Assembly: GCF_014803725.1 (NCBI RefSeq) | Contig: NZ_JAAVBE010000028.1 | Location: 24,571 to 80,844 of the forward strand | Direction: 5' to 3' | DNA length: 56,274 nucleotides | Source of the DNA: Desulfovibrio sp. | GTDB taxonomy: Bacteria; Desulfobacterota; Desulfovibrionia; Desulfovibrionales; Desulfovibrionaceae | Shown: positions 34,830 to 42,776 of the stretch, piece after piece | How positions within the stretch are numbered: the stretch's first letter is position 1 | Layout of the letters: each line of letters opens with the position of its first letter | Made by a program: the position numbers and the translations under genes | The notes under the pieces: model-generated | What the model was told of the DNA's origin: nothing | Database searches by the model: none | What the model saw: only the letters and a program-made list of their open reading frames with translations

Positions 34830-35663
34830 TTAATCAAGGCCCAGCAGCTTGGCTGCATTTTTATAGAGCAGCTTGTCCCGCACTTCGGGCTTGAAGCTCT
34901 CCCGGAACTCATGCACGCAGGAGAGCGGGGTGAAGGGATAGGCGGAGGCGAAGAGGAAGCGGTCCTGAAGGTAGTAATTGCCCGCACGGATATAGTCGTC
35001 CTGGCCTGGCAGGTTGAAGAAGTAGAGATCCGGGCAAAGGTAGATGTTTTCCTGATAAAAGCAGACGCCCAATATCTCCTGCACAAAGGGCCAGCAGCCG
35101 TGGGCCACGATGAAGTTCACACCCGGAAAATCGGCGGCGAGCCGACTGATGATTTTGGGGTGAGAATAACTCCTGTCCGGGCCCGCGCGGCCGCCGATCA
35201 TGATCTGCACGGGGATGCCCGCCTTCTCGCAGGCCGCATAGATGGGATAGAGCCTGCCGTCGTCGGCGTACATGGGCTTTTCCATGGCCCCTGGCTCCAG
35301 CACCACGCCCTTGAGCGGCCCGTCGACGCAGTAGCGCTCGATCTCCTCAATGCTGCCATTCACATCCCCCGCGTCAAGGCCCGCGAAGCCCATGAAGCGG
35401 CCGGGATATTCCTCAAGCAGGCGCACGATCTCGGCATTGGGCACATTGCCCTTTCTGTGGCCGATGCGCCCGGTAGCCACGCCCATGTCGATGCCGTTCT
35501 CGTCCATTTCCTTGAGCAGGAGCCGCATGGACTCCTCCCTGGCCGAGGCCGACCTTTTCATGCCGATATTGCGAGAATAAAAGTCGGCGGCAGCCTTGTC
35601 CGCATACATGCCCACCTTGAGGAAGCCGCCGAAAGGCGGCCGCAGGCGAAAGTCAATTACCAT
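34830..35663 (-). CDS. Amidohydrolase-fold protein with degenerate metal site (paralog 3)
   Basis: 277-aa paralog. It begins MVIDFRLRPPF at the ATG ending at 35663 (AAAGGAGAGG upstream) and overlaps the end of paralog 4 by 11 bases. LEPG and the barrel His in VAHGCWPFVQ are kept, but HxH is missing and the GSDYP region reads FASAYPFTPL, with no Asp. It is closest to paralog 4, so the two look like a tandem duplication. Last gene of the minus-strand TRAP-TAXI-SDR-porin operon. Confidence 0.85.
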   Translation of the reverse strand: MVIDFRLRPPFGGFLKVGMYADKAAADFYSRNIGMKRSASAREESMRLLLKEMDENGIDMGVATGRIGHRKGNVPNAEIVRLLEEYPGRFMGFAGLDAGDVNGSIEEIERYCVDGPLKGVVLEPGAMEKPMYADDGRLYPIYAACEKAGIPVQIMIGGRAGPDRSYSHPKIISRLAADFPGVNFIVAHGCWPFVQEILGVCFYQENIYLCPDLYFFNLPGQDDYIRAGNYYLQDRFLFASAYPFTPLSCVHEFRESFKPEVRDKLLYKNAAKLLGLD

Positions 35664-36513
35664 TGCCCTCTCCTTTCCCGAGCGGCAGGCCCAGGAGTTT
35701 CGCCGCGTTCTCATAGAGCAATTTGGGGAGCAGCTCCTTCGGGAACAGGGTCTTGAACTGGTGCACGCAAGTGAGCGGCAGGAAGGGGTAGGCCGAGGCG
35801 TAGAGGATGCGGTCCTTCATGTAGGATTTCGCCGCCGTGACATAGTCCTGAAAGCCCGGCTGGTTGAAAATATAGAGATCGGGGCTCAGCCAGATATTCT
35901 CGCGCACGAAGCACACGCCAAGAACCGCCTGCACCCAGGGCCAGCCACCGTGGGACACGATGAACTTCACCGTGGGAAAGTCCGAGGCGATCTTGTGGAT
36001 GATGCGCGGAAAGCTGAAATCCACATTGGGCCCGGCATTGCCGCCCAGCATGACCATCACCGGGATGTCGTGCTTCTCGCATTCCGCATAGATGGGATAG
36101 AGCAGGGCGTCGTCGCCATACATGGCCGGCCTTGCTGCGCCCGGCTCCAGCACCACGCCCTTCAGGGGGCCGTCCACAACGGTTTTCTGGAGTTCCTTTA
36201 GGGACCAGCGCCAGTCGAGGGGGTTGAGACCCGCGAAGCCAATGAAGCGTTTGGGATATTTTTCCACCAGGTCGATCACCGTGGCATTTTCCATGCCGCC
36301 CGCGAAGTGCGCCACCCGGCCCGTCGCCACGCCCATGTCGATGCCGTTTTCGTCCATGTCCTGAAGCAGGAGCTCCATGGACTCCTCGGCGATGGATTTC
36401 GCCAGCGGCTCGCCGATGTTGGCCGCGTAGCTGGCGCAGCGCGCCTTGTTGGTGTACATGCCCAGCTTGACATAGTCGCCAAAGGGCGGCCGGAGCCTGA
36501 AGTCGATGATCAT
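35653..36513 (-). CDS. Amidohydrolase-fold protein with degenerate metal site (paralog 4)
   Basis: 286-aa paralog beginning MIIDFRLRPPF. LEPG and VSHGGWPWVQ (barrel His) are present. The C-terminal loop reads YASAYPFLPLTCVHQF, without the usual Asp. It shares its C-terminal half with paralog 3 at a glance (CVH-F, ENAAKLLGL). A 13-bp stem at 36530-36558 lies between it and the porin gene. Confidence 0.85.
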   Translation of the reverse strand: MIIDFRLRPPFGDYVKLGMYTNKARCASYAANIGEPLAKSIAEESMELLLQDMDENGIDMGVATGRVAHFAGGMENATVIDLVEKYPKRFIGFAGLNPLDWRWSLKELQKTVVDGPLKGVVLEPGAARPAMYGDDALLYPIYAECEKHDIPVMVMLGGNAGPNVDFSFPRIIHKIASDFPTVKFIVSHGGWPWVQAVLGVCFVRENIWLSPDLYIFNQPGFQDYVTAAKSYMKDRILYASAYPFLPLTCVHQFKTLFPKELLPKLLYENAAKLLGLPLGKGEGNGN

Positions 36514-36529
36514 GGCGTGTTCCTCGGCG

Positions 36530-36558
36530 CCGGCGCCCGGCCTGAGGCCGGGCGCCGG
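36530..36558 (-). promoter_or_regulatory. Intercistronic hairpin after the porin gene
   Basis: Perfect 13-bp arms, CCGGCGCCCGGCC and its complement, with a 3-base loop and no T-run on the reading strand. Between a probably abundant porin message and the amidohydrolases it may protect the porin mRNA 3' end and lower downstream expression. Confidence 0.6.
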
Positions 36559-36579
36559 GGGGTAAGAGGTTATGGAGCG

Positions 36580-38151
36580 CTAGAAGGAATAGACGAACTT
36601 GAGCTGGCCCTTCCACGAATCCTGCTTCTGGAAGGAGGAATTGCGGTTGCCGGCCTTTTTCCAGGTGTCGTTGTCGATGAAGTTGGCCACATAGCCCCAC
36701 TCCATCTGCACCGTGAAGTTCTCGTACATCTTGTAGTTGCTGAGCAGGTTGAACTCCAGGAGGCCGTCATTGGTGGTCAGGTAGGGGCCGTCCCACTTGC
36801 ACCAGGCGTCGTTCCAGGCATAGGCGTTGTTCATGTACTTCACCATGCCGGGCGAGTTGGTACCACCCCAGTAGGCGGCGCGGATGGTATGCTTGAGGTC
36901 GTTCACGAGGAAGGAGACGTCCTTCAGCTGCAGGCCAACGCCCCAGGTGCCCGCGTAGTCCAGCGACTGGTCGTACCAGCTCCCGAGCGACCAGGGATTG
37001 TCGCCGAGGAAGGAGGTGAAATTGCCATAGGCCGCAAGGCTCGGCATCCGCTCGGAGCCGTTCTTGGGATTGCCGTCGTCACCGGAGGCGTACCAGCCGA
37101 AAACGCCGGGCTTGCCCCAGTCAAACTTGTATTCCACCAGGGCCTTGGCGAGCCAGCCCTGGCGTTCGGTGCTGGCGCGTTTCAGGTTTTCCGGCCGGGT
37201 CGCGCCCTTGTAGGCGTTGTACCGGCCAAGGGCGCCCACATAGCCGTAGTTGAGGTCCAGCTCGAAATTCCAGGGCTCCAGCGCGGTGATACCCAGCGGC
37301 AGGCCCGCCCAGAACAGGTTGGCGTAGCCCTTGCTGGTGTTGCTATTGGTGTAGTCGCCGCGCGCCATGACGCCGGGATAGGGCAGCAGGGTGTAGTTGG
37401 TCCAGCCGGCCGTGGAGTAGCGCGCCAGCTGCGGGTCGCCCGCGGCGTTGACGTTCCACTGGGTGTTCTTGCCCAGCATGCCGAACATGGCCCAGGGCGT
37501 CGCCTCGAAACCGTCATAGGTGATAGGCACGGTGAGGGCGAAAAGGTCCAGGTTGTCCAGATAGTTCTGGTGGTAGTTCTTTACGCCGTCCTTGTCCTCG
37601 CCGGGGTAATTGTCGTTGTAGGGGCGCCCCCACATGGCCGTAAGGCCCAGATTGTCATTTATCTTGTAGTTGGCTAGAATGGCCGCTATGCGCGTACCCA
37701 TGATGGCCGTGCCACCGGCCTTGTTGGGCATTGCGACATACTGGATGCCCATGCGAGTCTTCAGGTCCGTATTGGGCATCCTCCAGTCTATGTAGGCCCA
37801 GCGCACTTTCACGATCTTGCCGTCCGCACCCAGGGCCGCGCCCTGGTCCGCGTTGCCCCAGGTGGTGGCTCCGAGCTGGATCTGCACCGTGGCGGACAGG
37901 TTTTCCGAGGCGATGGCCTCCACGGACAGCCTGATGCGCTGCTTGGTGTCGAACTCGTCATCCGTGAACTTGTTGCGCGTTGTGCCATTGCGCGTTTCCT
38001 TAAGCAGGCGGTACTGGCCCACGTCAAAATTCATCAGCCACTGACCGCCGATCTTGAAGTCGATGGCATTGGCCTCGGCCCCTCCGCAGAGCGGAAGCAA
38101 CGCCGCAGCGAGGGTCAGCCCCGCCAGTTTTTTCCCCCATTTCCTCTTCAT
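36580..38151 (-). CDS. Outer-membrane porin (Desulfovibrio-type trimeric family)
   Basis: 523-aa beta-barrel porin. A signal peptide (KKLAGLTLAAALLPLCGG, cleavage near AEANA) is followed by FKIGGQWLMNFDVGQY and many alternating strands with Trp/Tyr girdles. It ends in LKFVYSF with the terminal Phe needed for barrel assembly. It resembles the major homotrimeric porins of Desulfovibrio. Its place in a TRAP-TAXI-SDR-amidohydrolase operon suggests a dedicated outer-membrane route for the same substrate. Confidence 0.88.
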   Translation of the reverse strand: MKRKWGKKLAGLTLAAALLPLCGGAEANAIDFKIGGQWLMNFDVGQYRLLKETRNGTTRNKFTDDEFDTKQRIRLSVEAIASENLSATVQIQLGATTWGNADQGAALGADGKIVKVRWAYIDWRMPNTDLKTRMGIQYVAMPNKAGGTAIMGTRIAAILANYKINDNLGLTAMWGRPYNDNYPGEDKDGVKNYHQNYLDNLDLFALTVPITYDGFEATPWAMFGMLGKNTQWNVNAAGDPQLARYSTAGWTNYTLLPYPGVMARGDYTNSNTSKGYANLFWAGLPLGITALEPWNFELDLNYGYVGALGRYNAYKGATRPENLKRASTERQGWLAKALVEYKFDWGKPGVFGWYASGDDGNPKNGSERMPSLAAYGNFTSFLGDNPWSLGSWYDQSLDYAGTWGVGLQLKDVSFLVNDLKHTIRAAYWGGTNSPGMVKYMNNAYAWNDAWCKWDGPYLTTNDGLLEFNLLSNYKMYENFTVQMEWGYVANFIDNDTWKKAGNRNSSFQKQDSWKGQLKFVYSF

Positions 38152-38202
38152 CGTTCCCCCTGAGCTAAAGGTTTTGTATCCTTCACGGCGGCTCGAACCC
38201 CA

Positions 38203-38931
38203 TCAGTTCATGTACTGACCGCCGCAAACATCCAGGGTGCAGCCGGTGGTATAGGTGGCGTCGTCCAGCAGGAAGGCAATGGCCACGGCCGCCTCTTCCG
38301 CCGTGCCGATGCGGCCCATGGGCACCCGCTTTTCCGTGGCCTCGCGGTTGGGAAGCATCCGCGTGTCGATGGGCCCGGCGGCCATGCAGTTGACGCGGAT
38401 ATGGTCCGCCGCCACTTCGCGCGCGAGGCCCTTGGTGAAGGCGATGATGCCGGCCTTGCTGGTGGCATAGGCGGTCTTGGCGTGGCCCGGCGCGCCCCCC
38501 GCCGTGGAAAAGCCGTTGCGCCCGGCCGTGGAGCTGACGAACACGATAGCCCCGCCTCCGGCCCCCCTGAAAGCGGGGAGCACGCACTTGGCAAGGTAAA
38601 AGGAGCTGGTGAGGTTGTTGCGGAGGATATGGTCCCAGAATTCCGGCTCCATTTCCTCCACCGAAGGCGCCGGCGTGGGATTGAGCGCCGCGCAATGGAC
38701 GAGCGCGGTGACGCGCCCGTGTTTTTGCGCCTCCTCCACCAGGCGGCGACAGTCCTCATAGACGCCCACATCGCATTGCACGCTGACGCCGCCGATAGCC
38801 TCAAGGTCCGCCGCCGCAAGCGGCGTGCTCCGCCAGGTGGCCGCCACCAGATACTTTTTGCCGAGCAGTTTGGCCGTGGCGAGGCCGATGCCCGTGGCCG
38901 CGCCGGTCACTATGACCACATCCCTGTTCAT
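38203..38931 (-). CDS. Short-chain dehydrogenase/reductase (second)
   Basis: 242-aa classical SDR. GAATGIGLATAK (about 10-21) is the NAD(P) loop; the YATSK active-site Tyr and Lys and ALNPTPAPS follow; the C-terminus TYTTGCTLDVCGGQYMN is FabG-like. It is not a close copy of the SDR at 25112. It lies 22 bases after the TAXI stop and 51 before the porin start. Confidence 0.92.
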   Translation of the reverse strand: MNRDVVIVTGAATGIGLATAKLLGKKYLVAATWRSTPLAAADLEAIGGVSVQCDVGVYEDCRRLVEEAQKHGRVTALVHCAALNPTPAPSVEEMEPEFWDHILRNNLTSSFYLAKCVLPAFRGAGGGAIVFVSSTAGRNGFSTAGGAPGHAKTAYATSKAGIIAFTKGLAREVAADHIRVNCMAAGPIDTRMLPNREATEKRVPMGRIGTAEEAAVAIAFLLDDATYTTGCTLDVCGGQYMN

Positions 38932-38952
38932 GGCCGTCCCCCTTTCCGTTGC

Positions 38953-39927
38953 CTACTTCAAGACGCCCTTTTCGCGGTAATACCTGGCGGCCCCGGGATG
39001 GAGCGGCGCGGCGGTGTTGGGCGCGTCCTCCAGGTTCAGTGTCGACCACAAGGGCACAGCAGTGGCGATGTCGTCCCGGTGTTCCATGATGGCCTTGGTG
39101 ATGCGGTAGACCAGGTCCTCGGGCATGTCCGCGTTGACGATGAGCTCCGTGTGCGTGGTCAGCCCGCGCAAGCCCTTCACCTTGCCGTCATAGGCGGTTT
39201 CGGAAAATTCCGTCACCTCGCCGCCAAACTCCCTAGCGAGCTTTTGCAGGATCTCCTCATCCACGGGCAAAAAGCGGATGGGCGTGGTGGAGAGGATGTC
39301 ATTGTATTTGAAGGCCGGCTCCTCGCCGTGGTACACATCGACTTCGATGCGGCCGTCCTTCATCATGTCGATGGAATCGGGGATGGAGAGGGGATAGAGC
39401 TTGGCGCCCTGTTCCTTGAGCTGCTTCCAGCCGATGCCGTATTCCTCGAAGATGCGCCTGGGCAGGAGCTCGTTGTTACCGCCCACGGGATTGATGTTGA
39501 TGCGCACGGGCAGCTTCTTGTCGCGGATGTCCTCCAGTGAAGTGATGCCGCTGTCCTCGCGCACGGCGATATGCGTGTGCGCCCTGGTGTTCACGTTGGC
39601 GAGTCCCATGACCTTGTCCTGCACGCCCTTGAACGGCGCGTCGCCCTTGACGGCCATGTGCGCATTGTTGGATTGCACCACGCCGATGCCGGACTGCCCC
39701 TTCTGCACCCGAAGCACGTTGCTCAGGCCCGCCGAGGGAAACATGGTGTAGTCGATATCCGGGTTATCCTGCATGATTGCCTTGCCCACGGCGCCCATGC
39801 CCACATAGAACACGCCGCCCTGGTTGCCGCTGGCGGCGTTGAGCTCGAGCTTTTCCGCCGCGCCCGCGCCCTGCGCCAGAAAAATCGCGCACGCGAAACT
39901 CGCCAGTTTGAAAAGGGCTTTACGCAT
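38953..39927 (-). CDS. TAXI-family TRAP solute-binding protein (set 3)
   Basis: 324-aa periplasmic binding protein. Starting at the ATG ending at 39927 (AAGGAG upstream) gives a signal peptide (ALFKLASFACAIFLAQG, cleavage near AGAAE). The mature protein begins LNAASGNQGGVFYVGMGAVG, a TAXI glycine motif; the C-terminus APLHPGAARYYREKGVLK matches that of set 1. Its start overlaps the end of the TRAP permease gene by 8 bases, the reverse gene order of the other two sets. Confidence 0.92.
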   Translation of the reverse strand: MRKALFKLASFACAIFLAQGAGAAEKLELNAASGNQGGVFYVGMGAVGKAIMQDNPDIDYTMFPSAGLSNVLRVQKGQSGIGVVQSNNAHMAVKGDAPFKGVQDKVMGLANVNTRAHTHIAVREDSGITSLEDIRDKKLPVRININPVGGNNELLPRRIFEEYGIGWKQLKEQGAKLYPLSIPDSIDMMKDGRIEVDVYHGEEPAFKYNDILSTTPIRFLPVDEEILQKLAREFGGEVTEFSETAYDGKVKGLRGLTTHTELIVNADMPEDLVYRITKAIMEHRDDIATAVPLWSTLNLEDAPNTAAPLHPGAARYYREKGVLK

Positions 39928-41812
39928 TTTCCTGCTCCTTAAGGTGAAGGTTGGGTCTGCCACTCAGCTTCTGCACCAGAAGCACCAAGAGGCAGAGACC
40001 GATGCCCGCCATATCCGTAGAGAGGCCGGGCAAAATCATGCACAGGCCGCCAATGATGAGGCACAGCCTCTCCCCCAGCGAAGTCTTCTTCAGCAGCCAG
40101 CCCTGCATCCCGGCGGCCAGCGCCACCACGCCTATGATGGAGGTGATGACGGCCACAGTGATTTCCATGGCCGTGCCCTGCGCCAAAAGCGCGGGCGCAT
40201 AGACGAACATGAAGGGAATGACAAAGGCCACCACGGCCAGCTTTGCCGCCACAAAGCCGGTTTTCATGGCATTGGCCTTGGCTATGGCCGCTCCGGCGAA
40301 GGCGGCCTGGCACACAGGGGGCGTGACCACCGAGATGATGGCGTAATAGAAGCAGAACATATGCGCCACGATGGCCAGGCAGCCGGCCTTGATGAGCGCG
40401 GGGGCGCCCAGGGCCGCCACAATGATGTAGGCCGGAGCCGTGGGTACGCCCATGCCGAGGATGATGCAGATGACCATGAGGCAGACACAGAGGATAAAGA
40501 GATTGTTGCCCGCGAGGTCGGTGATGGCCGCCATGAGCTTGAAGCCCACGCCGGTGAGCGAGATGACGCCGATGATGATACCCGCGCAGGCGCAGCAGGC
40601 GCCGATCATCAGCGCGTTGTCGGCGGAGAGGACGAGCGCCTGGGTGAAGCTCTTGAAGGTGAAGCGCGTCTCGGAGCTGAACAGGGCGATGATGGGTATG
40701 GAAAGCGTGGCGGCATTGGCGCAGAAACTCACGCTGCGGCCCATGCACATGAGCGTGATGAGCACCACGATGGGCAACAGATAATAGAGCCGCCGGAACA
40801 CGCGCTCCCTCGTGGGCACGAGCTCGGGGTCGATAAAGCCCAGGTTGGACTTCACGGCCTCAAAATGGATCATGAACCAGAGCGAGACATAATAGAGAAT
40901 CGCCGGTAGCAGCGCGGACTTGGCCACCGTGAGATAGGGCACGTTGGCGAGGTCAGCGAGGATGAAGGCCGCCGCCCCCATGATGGGCGGCATGATCTGG
41001 CCGCCCGTGGAGGCCACGGCCTCCACTGCGCCGGCGAAGGTGGGCTTGTAGCCGACCTTCTTCATGAGCGGGATGGTGAAGATGCCCGTGCCGTACACAT
41101 TGGCCACGGCCGAGCCGGAGAAGGTGCCGAACATGCCCGACGCGAAAATGGCCACCTTGGCCGGCCCGCCCCGGGATTTCCGGGTCACGAGGCAGGCGAT
41201 GTCCATGAAGATGTTGGTCATGTTGGACTTTTCGAGAAAAGCCCCGAACATGATGAAGCCGAAAATGGTGCCGCAGGCGACCGAGGTGGGTATGCCGTAC
41301 AATCCCTCGTTGGAAAGGTACATGCACTCCACGATCATGTCAGTGGAGATGTCCATGCGCTTCAGCGCCGAGGGCAGCATGTCGCCCCAGACGGCGTAGG
41401 CGAGGAACACCAGCGAAATGATCACCAGCGGCCAGCCCGTCATGCGCCGCGTCACTTCAAGAGTGAGGACGACGGCGAGGATGCCCAGCCAGCGCGCCGT
41501 TTCCGGGATGTCGTCCACATAGCGCATGCGCTCCATGATCTCGTCGGTATGCAGCATGATGTAGGCCGCAATGGCGATGGCGAGCACGCAACAGCAAAGG
41601 TCGCAGAGAATGACCAGCAGGTTTTCGGAGCGCCCGTCTTTGGGCGTATAGGGCGGCTTGAGCAGAAAGATGAGGACCATGACGAAGGCCACAAAATCCG
41701 CCCGCATCTGCGTCCCTTCCAACACGCCAAAGCTCGTGAACCAGATCTGGAACAGGGTAAATACAATGGCAACAGCAGCCGCCACCGGTTTCAGACTTTG
41801 CCTTGTGAGCAT
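39920..41812 (-). CDS. TRAP transporter fused permease (set 3)
   Basis: 630-aa fused DctQM permease. I start at the ATG ending at 41812 because AGGTGG lies 7 bases upstream; the frame opens 12 codons earlier without a ribosome site. GGPAKVAIFASGMFGTFSG, STGGQIMPPIMGAAAF and GMGVPTAPAYIIVAAL match set 1 closely, so sets 1 and 3 are probably paralogs. First gene of the long minus-strand operon; the operator-like site at 41924 lies 112 bases upstream. Confidence 0.95.
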   Translation of the reverse strand: MLTRQSLKPVAAAVAIVFTLFQIWFTSFGVLEGTQMRADFVAFVMVLIFLLKPPYTPKDGRSENLLVILCDLCCCVLAIAIAAYIMLHTDEIMERMRYVDDIPETARWLGILAVVLTLEVTRRMTGWPLVIISLVFLAYAVWGDMLPSALKRMDISTDMIVECMYLSNEGLYGIPTSVACGTIFGFIMFGAFLEKSNMTNIFMDIACLVTRKSRGGPAKVAIFASGMFGTFSGSAVANVYGTGIFTIPLMKKVGYKPTFAGAVEAVASTGGQIMPPIMGAAAFILADLANVPYLTVAKSALLPAILYYVSLWFMIHFEAVKSNLGFIDPELVPTRERVFRRLYYLLPIVVLITLMCMGRSVSFCANAATLSIPIIALFSSETRFTFKSFTQALVLSADNALMIGACCACAGIIIGVISLTGVGFKLMAAITDLAGNNLFILCVCLMVICIILGMGVPTAPAYIIVAALGAPALIKAGCLAIVAHMFCFYYAIISVVTPPVCQAAFAGAAIAKANAMKTGFVAAKLAVVAFVIPFMFVYAPALLAQGTAMEITVAVITSIIGVVALAAGMQGWLLKKTSLGERLCLIIGGLCMILPGLSTDMAGIGLCLLVLLVQKLSGRPNLHLKEQENA

Positions 41813-41923
41813 AGTGCAGCCACCTGGTTTTGCGTTATTTCGTGCCAAATCGACTTGATAAACTGGATTCTACTTTCAGATATTTAGAGGAAGCGGCCCA
41901 TTAATAAAATTACAATTTTTTTA

Positions 41924-41946
41924 TATGCGGTATTGAGAAAACCAAT
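41924..41946. promoter_or_regulatory. Operator upstream of the minus-strand TRAP operon
   Basis: TATGCGGTATTGA at 41924-41936 is identical to 13 bases of the palindrome at 23449 (with its flanking ATA), in the same orientation relative to the controlled gene. The other arm (CCAAT) is degenerate. This is direct evidence for shared regulation of the two island arms. Confidence 0.6.
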
Positions 41947-42306
41947 TCTCTGCGAGGAGAACACCGCCGGGGAAAATCCAGAGAAGGGGCCAGAAAGTCT
42001 TTAATATCCACATATCTCCAGCATCTTCACCTCAATTCTGGGGCGCCCATTATAGGAGCGCGGTCAGCGATGCTTGCACTGCCTCTCTAAGCTTACCTCC
42101 TCTCTCTTTTGTCATTGCAGGAGATGGATTTTCCGCTCACCAAGCGTTGCCACGTTACGCGCATTTGACGGCATTGCCCTGCGGCAACCGGGCCCCTTCT
42201 TTCGCCCATTTCCGCTGCGTTTTCGGTGCTCGGTCTTTTGGCTTTCAGGATGCGAGAAGCGCAGCGCCGAGCAGCCCTGGGGAGTCAAGAGGGGCGCGCC
42301 TCTTTT

Positions 42307-42346
42307 GCAAGATGACACATGTGCGGTAGCACATGTGTCATCTTGC
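42307..42346. repeat. Perfect 17-bp inverted repeat
   Basis: GCAAGATGACACATGTG (42307-42323), loop CGGTAG, then the exact complement (42330-42346). There is no T-run on either side, so it is not a simple terminator. It lies in the integrase-proximal end of the island. Confidence 0.8.
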
Positions 42347-42404
42347 CAGGAAGAACCCCCAACGTAACCGGGACACGGGCCCGAGGGGAAAAGGGGTAAT
42401 ACAC

Positions 42405-42776
42405 TTGCCTAAAAACGACCGGGAACGGCCACGAAAAAAGGAAGACTGGCGGGGGAGAAATGAGAAATTTGCTGCGGCAAAAGGGCAGGGCTGTGTCTCG
42501 GAAAAACTGTCACTTGGAAATTGGGAAAAGTGGGGTGACGCGTTCAGGAATCGTGAGGCGTGGAAGGAAGAAAACGCTCACCGCTCAACTGCGGAAACGC
42601 AAAAAATGCTCAAGGAATTTTGCGAAAATGGATTTGCAGAAAAACCGTCTGAGCACCGCGCAAAGACGCTCGTATTTTTTCGGGAAAAGGCACAGCATAC
42701 AGAGCAAAAACTTGGGACGTCCTCCAAGAAAACGTGGTTATCCGCGCTTGGCCGGCAGCGAAATGGTGCTCCGTAA
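42405..42776 (+). CDS. Small charged hypothetical protein next to the integrase
   Basis: Possible TTG-initiated 123-aa protein; AAGGGG lies 8 bases before the TTG. It is rich in Lys, Arg and Glu (DRERPRKKEDWRGR, WKEENAHRSTAETQK) and clearly more AT-rich than the host genes. It overlaps the integrase 3' end antisense by 39 bases. The site and size would suit an excisionase or DNA-binding protein of the element, but I see no HTH and the frame may be chance. Confidence 0.3.
   Translation: MPKNDRERPRKKEDWRGRNEKFAAAKGQGCVSEKLSLGNWEKWGDAFRNREAWKEENAHRSTAETQKMLKEFCENGFAEKPSEHRAKTLVFFREKAQHTEQKLGTSSKKTWLSALGRQRNGAP

Larger units (their letters stand above)
41813..42404. other. Intergenic region between TRAP set 3 and the integrase module
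   Basis: About 590 bases with no convincing gene. AT-rich promoter-like sequence for the minus-strand operon lies at 41860-41925, the operator half at 41924-41946 and a 17-bp-arm hairpin at 42307-42346. A short open frame at 42074-42367 has poor composition and no ribosome site. Confidence 0.55.

Noticed and set aside
42074..42367. A 97-codon plus-strand open frame between TRAP set 3 and the integrase
   Set aside because: It has Cys/Arg/Phe-rich low-quality composition, lacks a ribosome site and contains half of the hairpin at 42307-42346.
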